From JAIXUI01 sp943373175 (GTDB lineage: Bacteria; Bacteroidota; Bacteroidia; UBA7662; JAIXUI01), in NCBI GenBank assembly GCA_943373175.1, contig CALSBM010000001.1, positions 58,836 through 122,835 of the forward strand: a stretch of DNA of 64,000 nucleotides. The letters run 5' to 3'. The notes beneath the pieces were generated by a model. The model searched no databases. It was given only the letters and a program-made list of their open reading frames with translations, and was not told the DNA's origin. The position numbers were made by a program, and so were the translations under genes. Of the stretch, positions 34,767 through 41,774 are shown in pieces (the first letter of the stretch is position 1; every line of letters starts with the position of its first letter).

Positions 34767-35690
34767 TCACTGAATATCGATATCAAATTGAACAAGGCTG
34801 ACAAACTCACGAATGCGAGCATCGAGTTCTTGTTCAGTGAGAGAATCAAGGCGCTCAGTACCAAATCGTTCTACACAAAATGAGGCGAGAGCTGAGCCAT
34901 AAATAATCGCATTCTTCATGTTTTCAAAGGAGATGTCGCCTGTTTTAGCGAGATAGCCAATAAAGCCACCTGCAAAGGTGTCGCCTGCGCCTGTTGGGTC
35001 GAATACTTCTTCAAGCGGTAAGGCTGGTGCGAAAAACATGTGATTCTTGTGGAAAAGCAGTGCGCCGTGTTCTCCTTTTTTAATGATAAGAAAGGGTGGT
35101 CCCATTGCCGTAATCTTGCGTGCTGCCTTTAACAAAGAATACTCTCCGGATAATTGACGAGCTTCCTCATCGTTGATGGTCAACACATCCACCTGCTTAA
35201 GAGTTTGCTTCAGTTCATCAAGGGCAACATCCATCCAGAAATTCATGGTATCCATAACAATCAGTTTTGGCCGGCGGTGAAGCCTTTGAATTACCAATTG
35301 CTGAACAGCAGGTGTAAGGTTTCCAAGCATTAGAAATTCGCAATCCTGATAAGTATCTGGAATAATAGGGTCGAAGTTAGCGAGCACGTTGAGTTCAGTA
35401 ACCAGCGTGTCCCTGGAGTTCATATCGAGGTGATACTTACCTGACCAGAAAAAGGATTTTTCGTCTTGTTTTACCTGGACTCCTTCAGTATGGATTCCTT
35501 TTGCATTGAGTTGAGTAAGTTTTTCTGCTGGGAAATCGTATCCAACTACAGAAACGGCTTTTACAGGTAGAGTGAGAAAGCTCGCAGCCTGAGCGATGTA
35601 GGTAGCTGCACCACCGATTGTTTTATCTGTTTTTCCGAAAGGGGTTTCTATGGCATCGAACGCCATGGTGCCCACTACAATAAGGCTCAT
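34767..35690 (-). CDS. PfkB-family carbohydrate kinase
   Basis: 307 residues. The N-terminal GGAATYIAQAASFL and the C-terminal PfkB signature DPTGAGDTFAGGFIGYLA (catalytic Asp in the GAGD motif) are clear. The family phosphorylates sugars or nucleosides with ATP. This subgroup resembles the adenosine/ribokinase-like sugar kinases found in Bacteroidota, but the substrate is not decidable. A single gene: upstream is the structured intergenic element, and downstream is the bacilliredoxin gene in the same direction. Confidence 0.85.
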   Translation of the reverse strand: MSLIVVGTMAFDAIETPFGKTDKTIGGAATYIAQAASFLTLPVKAVSVVGYDFPAEKLTQLNAKGIHTEGVQVKQDEKSFFWSGKYHLDMNSRDTLVTELNVLANFDPIIPDTYQDCEFLMLGNLTPAVQQLVIQRLHRRPKLIVMDTMNFWMDVALDELKQTLKQVDVLTINDEEARQLSGEYSLLKAARKITAMGPPFLIIKKGEHGALLFHKNHMFFAPALPLEEVFDPTGAGDTFAGGFIGYLAKTGDISFENMKNAIIYGSALASFCVERFGTERLDSLTEQELDARIREFVSLVQFDIDIQ

Positions 35691-35776
35691 GTTTGAAAAT
35701 TTGCTGCAAAGATGCAGTCTTGGATTGAAAGTTTATGAGCAAGGGTTAGGCGATGCTTAGGAAGCGGTTTGCGTGA

Positions 35777-35887
35777 GGTGCCTGAAAGGCGAGCGAAGCG
35801 AGGTGCGAAGCACGGAACCCTGAAAGGCACCGACCCGAAAGCCGGGCAAAAAAATTACACTATTCGAAGAAGCGTTAAAAGCCCGGC
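35777..35887. repeat. GC-rich structured intergenic element
   Basis: Between the kinase and tRNA-Asn genes is a stretch that is clearly richer in GC than its surroundings and full of inverted repeats. GGTGCCT (35777-35783) pairs with AGGCACC (35825-35831), enclosing GTGC-GAA-GCAC. CCTGAAAGGC occurs twice (35781-35790 and 35819-35828). GCCGGGC (35841-35847) pairs with GCCCGGC (35881-35887). It codes for nothing apparent and resembles intergenic palindromic repeat elements. No other copy is seen in this window. Confidence 0.5.
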
Positions 35888-35942
35888 TGAAGGGGCACGC
35901 CCAAAGAAATTAATAACCTGATTTACAACTAGATATAAATAA

Positions 35943-35970
35943 AAAAAGGTCAGAATACTCTGACCTTTTT
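35943..35970 (-). terminator. Rho-independent terminator of tRNA-Asn
   Basis: AGGTCAGA (35947-35954) pairs with TCTGACCT (35959-35966) over an ATAC loop, extended by A/T pairs, with a T tract on the minus strand. It begins one base after the tRNA 3' end. The symmetric A/T runs would let it work on both strands. Confidence 0.85.
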
Positions 35971-35971
35971 G

Positions 35972-36045
35972 CTCCCCGAGCTGGGCTCGAACCAGCGACC
36001 CTCTGATTAACAGTCAGATGCTCTAACCGACTGAGCTATCGAGGA
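35972..36045 (-). tRNA. tRNA-Asn (anticodon GTT)
   Basis: A complete 74-base cloverleaf on the minus strand. The acceptor stem TCCTCGA pairs with TCGGGGA. The D arm carries AGCTCAGTCGGTTAGAGC, the anticodon loop is CTGTTAA with anticodon GTT, and the T loop GGTTCGAGCC gives TTCGA. CCA is not encoded. It stands alone with its own terminator. Confidence 0.97.
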
Positions 36046-36115
36046 GTGTCCCTTGCGAAACGGACTGCAATGATAGAAGATGAATTCTAAAAATGCAACC
36101 AGTCTAAAAAAAATT

Positions 36116-36337
36116 TTAGTTGCCTAATGAACTGAGAATTTCCCAAGGAAAGTTTACTGCAAAAGCCTGAAATTTTTCCGCAATGATACTTTGGGGGCTT
36201 ATCAGAAGTATGACAAAGCAAACCGTCCAGATGAGGAGAAACACAACAAGAAAGCCTATTTTCCACGCCTTACGGATGGCCAATTTGTCTTCTTCAAAGG
36301 TTTTAACCTTGTCGAGTTCTTTTAACTGGATTCTCAC
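36116..36337 (-). CDS. Small single-pass membrane protein, hypothetical
   Basis: 73 residues. A charged N-terminal helix (KELDKVKTFEEDKLAIRKAWK) is followed by one strong transmembrane segment (about 28-47, FLVVFLLIWTVCFVILLI) and a short amphipathic tail. Reasons to believe it is real: good charge layout for an inner-membrane anchor, a stop to the left and normal codon use by eye. No function is apparent. A near-match to the -7 box (CAAATATG at 36346-36353 on the plus strand) lies upstream of the start. Confidence 0.5.
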   Translation of the reverse strand: MRIQLKELDKVKTFEEDKLAIRKAWKIGFLVVFLLIWTVCFVILLISPQSIIAEKFQAFAVNFPWEILSSLGN

Positions 36338-36407
36338 CTTACAAATATGAGAACTAAGTACTTACCCTCCGACAATCAGGCATCAATTCGACAATAAAAT
36401 CGACAGG

Positions 36408-37142
36408 TTAAAGATTCCAAAAATTCCAAGATGCTTCTGCCTGAAGATGAAGCATTTCTAATCCATTGAAACATTGGGCCCCTGCCAGTTGAGCTGCCTT
36501 TAGTAAGGCGGTTTGTTCCGGATTGTAAATAAGGTCGTACACAAAATGGTTACTAGTAATACCTTCAGTTGGAATAGGAGGCATTTCGTGAATATGAGGA
36601 TGCATACCCACGGGGGTTGTATTTACAATTAATGGAAAACGGGCTATCAATTCTGGACTAAGAAAGTCATAAGTATAATCGCCTATTTCAGGATTCCTTG
36701 ATACCACCATCGAAGTGATTCCGAGTTGTTGCAGGGCAAATCTTACTGCTTTGGAAGAACCGCCTGTGCCTAAAACTAACGCTATAGAAGGCTTATCATT
36801 ACCTAGCCATGCCTGTAACGATGTTTGAAAGGCTTCTGCATCGGTGTTGTGTCCTGTTAGGATACCATCGGAATTTACGCGGACACAATTGACAGCACCA
36901 ATTTCTCTGGCGGTTTCGGTAATGTGGTTAAGAATGGAAAGAACGGTTACTTTGAATGGAATAGTAACATTGAAGCCCCTGAGGCCGGGATGATTTTTAG
37001 TCCAAAGCTGAAATTCCTCAAGAGTAGCACATTCTGCCAGCCAATACTGAGCCTTAATGTTTTCTTGTGAAAACTTAGTTTGAAAGTAGGCTTGAGAAAA
37101 GGAGTGTCCAAGGGGGTAACCCCAAAGGGCGTATTCAATCAT
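36408..37142 (-). CDS. aroE: Shikimate dehydrogenase
   Basis: 244 residues, slightly shorter than the usual 270. The substrate-binding residues are in place: SFSQAYF near 14, the catalytic K64 in GFNVTIPFKVTV and D100 in GHNTDAEAF. LGTGGSSKAVRFAL is the NADP-binding loop. The enzyme reduces 3-dehydroshikimate in aromatic amino-acid biosynthesis. It overlaps the DedA-family gene by 4 bases and is last in a four-gene operon (TPR, ComA-like, DedA, aroE). Confidence 0.94.
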   Translation of the reverse strand: MIEYALWGYPLGHSFSQAYFQTKFSQENIKAQYWLAECATLEEFQLWTKNHPGLRGFNVTIPFKVTVLSILNHITETAREIGAVNCVRVNSDGILTGHNTDAEAFQTSLQAWLGNDKPSIALVLGTGGSSKAVRFALQQLGITSMVVSRNPEIGDYTYDFLSPELIARFPLIVNTTPVGMHPHIHEMPPIPTEGITSNHFVYDLIYNPEQTALLKAAQLAGAQCFNGLEMLHLQAEASWNFWNL

Positions 37143-37786
37143 TTTCTGCGGAGCCTGGCTTTCACAAATTCAAAAACGATGGGCAAAAGGGAAAAACCAA
37201 TGATTGAGAAGACAACAAGTTCGAAGTTGTCTTTTACAATGGGCAATTGCCCGAAGAAGTAACCGGCAAGGGTAAGCGATAGCACCCATAGTAGTCCTCC
37301 TCCAATGTTGAAAGAGAAGAATCGGGCGTAATCCATTTTGCCAATACCGGCAACAAAAGGGGCAAGTGTGCGAACAATAGGTACAAAGCGAGCAATGACA
37401 ATGGTTTTAGCCCCGTAATCCGAATAGAACGATTCTGTTTTTGCCAGGTGTTCGGGTTTGATGATGGGACTCCCTCTAAACTTCAATCTTAGAATTTGTT
37501 TTCCAAAAAATTTCCCAATGAAGTAATTCGTTGCGTCACCGAGAATAGCAGCAATAGAAAGTAAGATTAATAGTGTGAGAAGATTAAAATCGCCACGGGC
37601 TGCAAAAGATCCAACAGCAAAAAGCAGGGAATCGCCTGGAAGAAATGGCATGACCACCACCCCGGTTTCAACAAAAATGATGAGAAACAGGATGCCGTAA
37701 GTCCAGACACCATACTGTTGAATAAAATCAGACAGGTGTTGGTCGAGATGAAGAAGAAAGTCTAATAAACTATGGATTAGCTCCAT
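37139..37786 (-). CDS. DedA-family membrane protein (SNARE-associated type)
   Basis: 215 residues with five to six hydrophobic segments. The DedA signature is present as the glutamate in FVETGVVVMPFLPGDSLLFAVG and the later FVPIVRTLAPFVAGIGKM, with essential acidic and arginine residues of the family. DedA proteins move undecaprenyl phosphate or other lipids across the inner membrane and are related to scramblases. A second paralogue lies at 53441-54076. It overlaps aroE by 4 bases and the ComA-like gene by one. Confidence 0.9.
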   Translation of the reverse strand: MELIHSLLDFLLHLDQHLSDFIQQYGVWTYGILFLIIFVETGVVVMPFLPGDSLLFAVGSFAARGDFNLLTLLILLSIAAILGDATNYFIGKFFGKQILRLKFRGSPIIKPEHLAKTESFYSDYGAKTIVIARFVPIVRTLAPFVAGIGKMDYARFFSFNIGGGLLWVLSLTLAGYFFGQLPIVKDNFELVVFSIIGFSLLPIVFEFVKARLRRK

Positions 37787-38553
37787 TAAGCCTGATTAAG
37801 AAAGTGGTGGAAAGTATCTGAACGAAGACCAAGTCGAAGGGTTTCAAGAGGAATGACTTCCTGGGGAGCGATATTGCCAAGGTTAACATTAGAACCTATA
37901 AGCTTAACAAACCAGGTTTGTTGCGCTTTTTGTGGGGCTTCCCAGATAATTTGCTCATGCTCAATTTGGGTTAGAATTTCGTCAACAAGTCCGGAACGTA
38001 CTTCGCCAGTTCCACGGAAGATGCCAACATTGCCGGCTTCCCGAGCTTCTGCGATTACTTTCCAAGCACCAGCCTGAAGTTCATTTTTCATCATAGCAAT
38101 CCACTTATAGGGGGCAATGATTTTTTCAGCGTCTTTGGAACCCACTTCCGAGAGCACAGTTCTGCCGTCATTGACTAAAGTTTCAATAAACCTGCATTTT
38201 TCATCATGGGGTATTTCAAGTGAACCATCGGATACTTCAACAAACGTCATATCGAACTGATCCAATGCTTTTCGGTAATCATCAAATTGTTGACGAACAA
38301 CGAATGCTTCGAATAAGGTTCCTCCAAAATACACGGGGATGCCGGATTTACGGTAAACCCCAAGCTTTTCCGGAAGGTTTGGCGTCACATAGGAGGTTGC
38401 CCAGCCGAGTTTAACAATGTCGATGTAGGGTTCTGCAACTGAAAGTAGATTTTCAGTTTCACGGATGCTCAATCCCTTGTCCATGACCATAGTTAGGCCT
38501 GAGGATCTGGGTTTATCGCTTCGTTCTGGGATGTTTTTAAGATAATAGTGCAT
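37786..38553 (-). CDS. Phosphosulfolactate synthase-like protein (ComA family)
   Basis: 255 residues in a TIM-barrel frame. Conserved blocks include KPRSSGLTMVMDKG at the N terminus, DIVKLGWATSYV, GGTLFEAFV, EVSDGSLEIPHDEKCRFI and SEVGSKDAEKI, and VIAEAREAGNVGIF. These match the (2R)-phospho-3-sulfolactate synthase family known from coenzyme M synthesis in methanogens, where it adds sulfite to phosphoenolpyruvate. Homologues occur in many Bacteroidota, where the role is unclear; a link to sulfonolipids is possible. ComB and ComC homologues are not in the window. Confidence 0.85.
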   Translation of the reverse strand: MHYYLKNIPERSDKPRSSGLTMVMDKGLSIRETENLLSVAEPYIDIVKLGWATSYVTPNLPEKLGVYRKSGIPVYFGGTLFEAFVVRQQFDDYRKALDQFDMTFVEVSDGSLEIPHDEKCRFIETLVNDGRTVLSEVGSKDAEKIIAPYKWIAMMKNELQAGAWKVIAEAREAGNVGIFRGTGEVRSGLVDEILTQIEHEQIIWEAPQKAQQTWFVKLIGSNVNLGNIAPQEVIPLETLRLGLRSDTFHHFLNQA

Positions 38554-38563
38554 ACAGGCTCAG

Positions 38564-39979
38564 TCAGGAACGGTTTAGTTCAATCAGACGAATAAACGCC
38601 GGGTGATTCAATGCCGTTTCGGAGTAATCAAAAAAGAGGGTATGGTTGTCGTAGTTGAGGGCCAGGGCTTGCTCTAATGCATCGCGGGCGGGCACCTGGA
38701 AACCCCAGTCGAGCATTATTCCCGCATAGCGGTAAAGAAATTCATCATCATTAGAATGAAACTCGTAGCCTTTATTTAAGACTAACAAAGCTTCTTCTTG
38801 ATCTAAAAATTCGTTCGCGAGCAAAATCGCATAATCTACTCGGGCTTCCATAAAGCGAGGATCGATGGCTAAAGCGGCTTCATAGCAGGTACGCGCTTGA
38901 TCATGCGAATCGAGGTTTTCATAGACCTCACTTAGGCTGTACCAGAATTCCTCAACTTCCGGATTTAGTTCTAGTGCACGCTTTATTAGTGACTCTGCCT
39001 GAGAAAACTGCTCTTTGATAAGGCTACAAATACCGAGGCCAAACCAGCCATCTGCAAGGGTGGTGTCGGTTTCTACAGAACGGCGGTACCAATAAGCTGC
39101 TTCATCAATTTGATTGAGCTTTTCATAGCAAACGCCTATTCCACAAATGACGGATGCATTTTGGCGGTCCTCTTGATGAGCTGCAAGCAACATTTCCAAT
39201 GCGTCCTGATATTTGCCCATGTTGAGGTAAACATTGGCTTTGGTATAGAGGGCGAACTGGTGTCGGGCATTGATTACGAGGCAATAATCTAACGATTCTA
39301 AAGCATCTTCGAAGCGGCCATTACGGTTCAGAACATTGGAAAGCTGATACCAAGCTTGATCATTAAAGGGATCTTCATCGATTAACTGACGGAAAAACGC
39401 CTCTCCAGCTTCCCAGTCGGGTAACTGGGAGTAGCACCAGGCTATTTCGTCGAGAATGGCTTTATCTTGAGGATTCAGTTTGAGGAATAATTGGTAATAG
39501 TAGATAGCTTGAGAGAATTTGCCCCACTCTAAGTAAGCATTTCCAAGGCAGGCATAGACAATGTCAACCTGGTCTTCTGCAAGTTCTTCTGCCTTTTTAT
39601 AAAACAGAACAGCTTCCTTGTAATCGCCCTGTATTTCAAAAGCAGAACCTTTGGTTAAGGGGATTTCATGATTTTGGGGTTCTAGAATTTCGGCATGTTT
39701 TAACCATTCAAAAACGCCAAGGGCATCGTTCTTCGTTAGGCAAAGCTGTGCTTTTCTAATGTAAAAGATGGCGGAATAAGGGCTTTGCCTCAGTCCCATG
39801 TCCACTACTTTTTCGGCCAAATCAGCCTTGTTGTTTGCAATGAAATAATCGAAAAGTTCTTCTAGCGTTTCTGAGTCAAAGAAACCACGCTGCTCTCCTT
39901 TGAGCATGGCTTCAAAGCGTTCTGCCGAAGGTTTCAGCTCATGGTCATCGAATTCCGGGGGGAGGTTGTTAAAATCCAA
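38564..39979 (-). CDS. TPR-repeat protein
   Basis: 471 residues composed of tetratricopeptide repeats from about residue 45 to the end. The consensus recurs as, for example, AWYQLSNVLNRNGRFEDALE, AIYYYQLFLKLNPQ and ADGWFGLGICSLIKEQFSQA. Roughly eleven to twelve repeats fit the length. There is no signal peptide, so it is cytoplasmic, probably a scaffold for protein interactions. A -7 promoter box lies about 27 bases upstream, and the gene appears to be first of the operon with the ComA-like, DedA and aroE genes. Confidence 0.88.
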   Translation of the reverse strand: MDFNNLPPEFDDHELKPSAERFEAMLKGEQRGFFDSETLEELFDYFIANNKADLAEKVVDMGLRQSPYSAIFYIRKAQLCLTKNDALGVFEWLKHAEILEPQNHEIPLTKGSAFEIQGDYKEAVLFYKKAEELAEDQVDIVYACLGNAYLEWGKFSQAIYYYQLFLKLNPQDKAILDEIAWCYSQLPDWEAGEAFFRQLIDEDPFNDQAWYQLSNVLNRNGRFEDALESLDYCLVINARHQFALYTKANVYLNMGKYQDALEMLLAAHQEDRQNASVICGIGVCYEKLNQIDEAAYWYRRSVETDTTLADGWFGLGICSLIKEQFSQAESLIKRALELNPEVEEFWYSLSEVYENLDSHDQARTCYEAALAIDPRFMEARVDYAILLANEFLDQEEALLVLNKGYEFHSNDDEFLYRYAGIMLDWGFQVPARDALEQALALNYDNHTLFFDYSETALNHPAFIRLIELNRS

Positions 39980-40005
39980 GGCCTGAACAGTTAGAACGTT
40001 TCGGT

Positions 40006-40013
40006 CAAAGGTA
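40006..40013 (-). promoter_or_regulatory. Predicted -7 promoter box of the TPR-comA-dedA-aroE operon
   Basis: The plus-strand CAAAGGTA reads TACCTTTG on the minus strand, an exact TAnnTTTG match, 27 bases upstream of the TPR start codon. The -33 element is not obvious. Confidence 0.45.
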
Positions 40014-40049
40014 GATAAATTAAGCAGGAATTAAGGGAAATAGAGAAGG

Positions 40050-40082
40050 CAAAAAAAAACCGCGCTCTAATTGGAGCGCGGT
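40050..40082 (-). terminator. Rho-independent terminator of the Omp28-like lipoprotein gene
   Basis: CCGCGCTC (40060-40067) pairs with GAGCGCGG (40074-40081), extended by an A/T pair. On the minus strand it ends in a run of nine T. It lies 20 bases past the stop codon of the 40102-40881 gene. Confidence 0.9.
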
Positions 40083-40101
40083 CTTTAAATTAGAACCAAG
40101 A

Positions 40102-40881
40102 TTACTTCATGTCGGCATTAATGTACTCAGTAGGAGTACTACCAGTCATTTTGTAAAGTACTGCAACAATTTTAATGTCAGCAGCTTTCTGGTTAGACGG
40201 AATAGTATATTCATAGTTACCGGTTACCGTTTGGTTTTCAGTAAAGGAGGTCGAGGCTGAAATTGGAGTTCCCCATGAAGAATCTTCCATTTCAGCACGT
40301 AGTACATGCTTGTGAGCATAAATGCCTGTGATACCATTTTGAGTATTCATAACATTATTCTCAGTAACATAAAGCGCAAGGTGGTACGTACCTGTTGAGG
40401 CTTTAAAGAATTTAACTGCACTTGATACTGTGAGTTTGTCACCGGAAACGGTCTTTCTGATTGCAACACCAGCAGTAACGTCAGCAGGAAGTTTTGCTAA
40501 AAGTGTATTTACAGCAGTATTCGTCTGCGAAGTGCCACTTTGTTTAGAAATACCAACGGCAAAGGATGGGTATCCACCAGAGATGAGTAAATCGTTGATA
40601 GGCCCTCCAACGGGCACATCCAAATCATCATTCGCAGTTGATTTGATTCCAAAAACTCTGGTAGAGTCAATGTTTATTGCGTTGTAGAAGCCTGGAATTC
40701 CCCAACTTCCACAAGGGCCACACCATGTTGCAGAAATATTCACAACAACAGCTCTTTGTTCATTTGTTGGAACCAAACTTCCGCCTCCAGGAGTCGTTGG
40801 TAATGATCTTTCATCTTTAGTGCAGGACGTCACTCCAAAAGCGATAGTACCTGCAAGCAGGAAGGAAAAAATTTTTCTCAT
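40102..40881 (-). CDS. Omp28-family outer-membrane lipoprotein with thioredoxin-like motif
   Basis: 259 residues with start at MRKIFSFLLAG (ATG at 40879-40881). Upstream ATGs (to 40902) are rejected because a -7 promoter box lies at 40900-40907 and would put transcription start downstream of them. The lipobox is VTSC. The mature part begins TKDERS, not a clear surface-export signal. ISATWCGPCGSWG carries a CxxC thioredoxin-like pair. Omp28 proteins are outer-membrane proteins of Bacteroidota with thioredoxin-like and beta-rich domains, of unclear function. The C-terminal half is beta-rich. A terminator follows. Confidence 0.82.
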   Translation of the reverse strand: MRKIFSFLLAGTIAFGVTSCTKDERSLPTTPGGGSLVPTNEQRAVVVNISATWCGPCGSWGIPGFYNAINIDSTRVFGIKSTANDDLDVPVGGPINDLLISGGYPSFAVGISKQSGTSQTNTAVNTLLAKLPADVTAGVAIRKTVSGDKLTVSSAVKFFKASTGTYHLALYVTENNVMNTQNGITGIYAHKHVLRAEMEDSSWGTPISASTSFTENQTVTGNYEYTIPSNQKAADIKIVAVLYKMTGSTPTEYINADMK

Positions 40882-40899
40882 GAGTCTGATTTTGATAAT

Positions 40900-40907
40900 C
40901 AAATGTA
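40900..40907 (-). promoter_or_regulatory. Predicted -7 promoter box of the Omp28-like gene
   Basis: The plus-strand CAAATGTA reads TACATTTG on the minus strand, an exact TAnnTTTG match. It overlaps an upstream ATG, which argues that the downstream ATG at 40881 is the true start. The leader would be about ten bases. Confidence 0.5.
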
Positions 40908-40959
40908 AACAAACACTTTGTATAAAGTAAAGTGCTTAATTGTTAAAAAAGAAGTTAAA

Positions 40960-40976
40960 AATCAACTTAGTTGATT
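40960..40976 (-). terminator. Weak AT-rich terminator of the GGGP synthase gene
   Basis: AATCAAC (40960-40966) pairs with GTTGATT (40970-40976) over a TTA loop. On the minus strand it is followed by a short T run. It overlaps the stop codon of the gene (40975-40977). The stem has only two GC pairs, so it may be a weak terminator. Confidence 0.4.
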
Positions 40977-41730
40977 AATCTAAAGGTTGTTTTTGTAAAG
41001 TAAGCTCAAATGCTTTCATAACTTCCGATAGATGATCGGGGTTTTCTTCGAATGCGTGGCCGATAACGGCAAGATCAGCACCAGCAAGAAAAGCCTCTTG
41101 GAGCTGTTTGGAAGTCCTAATCCCCCCCCCCACTATGAGCGGATTGGTTACAAGCCTTCTAACCGCGGAAATGGTGGCAGGTTCTACAGGGTTTTGTGCA
41201 CCGCTACCGGCATCCAGATAGGTGATTTTATGTCCAATTTGTAAACCTGCCAATGCAGTTACTGCTGCAATGTCAGGCTTATTAGCAGGAATCGGGGTAG
41301 TGTTGCTGATATAAGAAACAGTTGTAGGCTTACCGCCGTCAACCAAAATATAGCTGGTGGACAGAATTTCGAGTCCTGATCGCAGTAAGGCGGGGGCTGC
41401 TGCCACATGTGCGCTGATGAGAAACTCAGGATTTCTGCCAGAAATAAGATTAAGTAACAAAATCGCGTCAGCAGCAGGGGTAATTTGATTGATGCTTCCC
41501 GGAAACAGAATAACGGGAATAGTAGAATGCTGCCTGATTATTTTAATGGCTTCCTCCGTTTGGTCAGAATGAAGTAAACTTCCTCCTACAAAAAAGAAAT
41601 CAACGCCGTAGAAAACAGCCTTTTTGACCAAATCAGAAAGATGGTCTATCTTATCGGGGTCAACGAGAATGGCAATTTGCTTCAATCCCCTAACTCTAGC
41701 CAACTCGAGATTTGCGTAAATTCCCGGCAT
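40975..41730 (-). CDS. Geranylgeranylglyceryl phosphate synthase family (GGGPS group II)
   Basis: 251 residues, TIM barrel. Family motifs: AILVDPDKIDHL at the N terminus, FFVGGSLLH, PVILFPGS, the central segment ITYLDAGSGA, and PLIVGGGIRTSKQL with the phosphate-binding glycine loop. The enzyme couples geranylgeranyl (or other prenyl) diphosphate to sn-glycerol-1-phosphate, a reaction best known from archaeal lipids. Group II proteins occur in Bacteroidota, where their product and role are not settled. The codons for VGGGI contain a run of ten G on the coding strand. The gene is divergent from the T9SS protein gene at 41775. Confidence 0.88.
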   Translation of the reverse strand: MPGIYANLELARVRGLKQIAILVDPDKIDHLSDLVKKAVFYGVDFFFVGGSLLHSDQTEEAIKIIRQHSTIPVILFPGSINQITPAADAILLLNLISGRNPEFLISAHVAAAPALLRSGLEILSTSYILVDGGKPTTVSYISNTTPIPANKPDIAAVTALAGLQIGHKITYLDAGSGAQNPVEPATISAVRRLVTNPLIVGGGIRTSKQLQEAFLAGADLAVIGHAFEENPDHLSEVMKAFELTLQKQPLD

Positions 41731-41774
41731 CGTTACAAAATAACACTATTCGCTTCGATTGAACAAACACCCTT

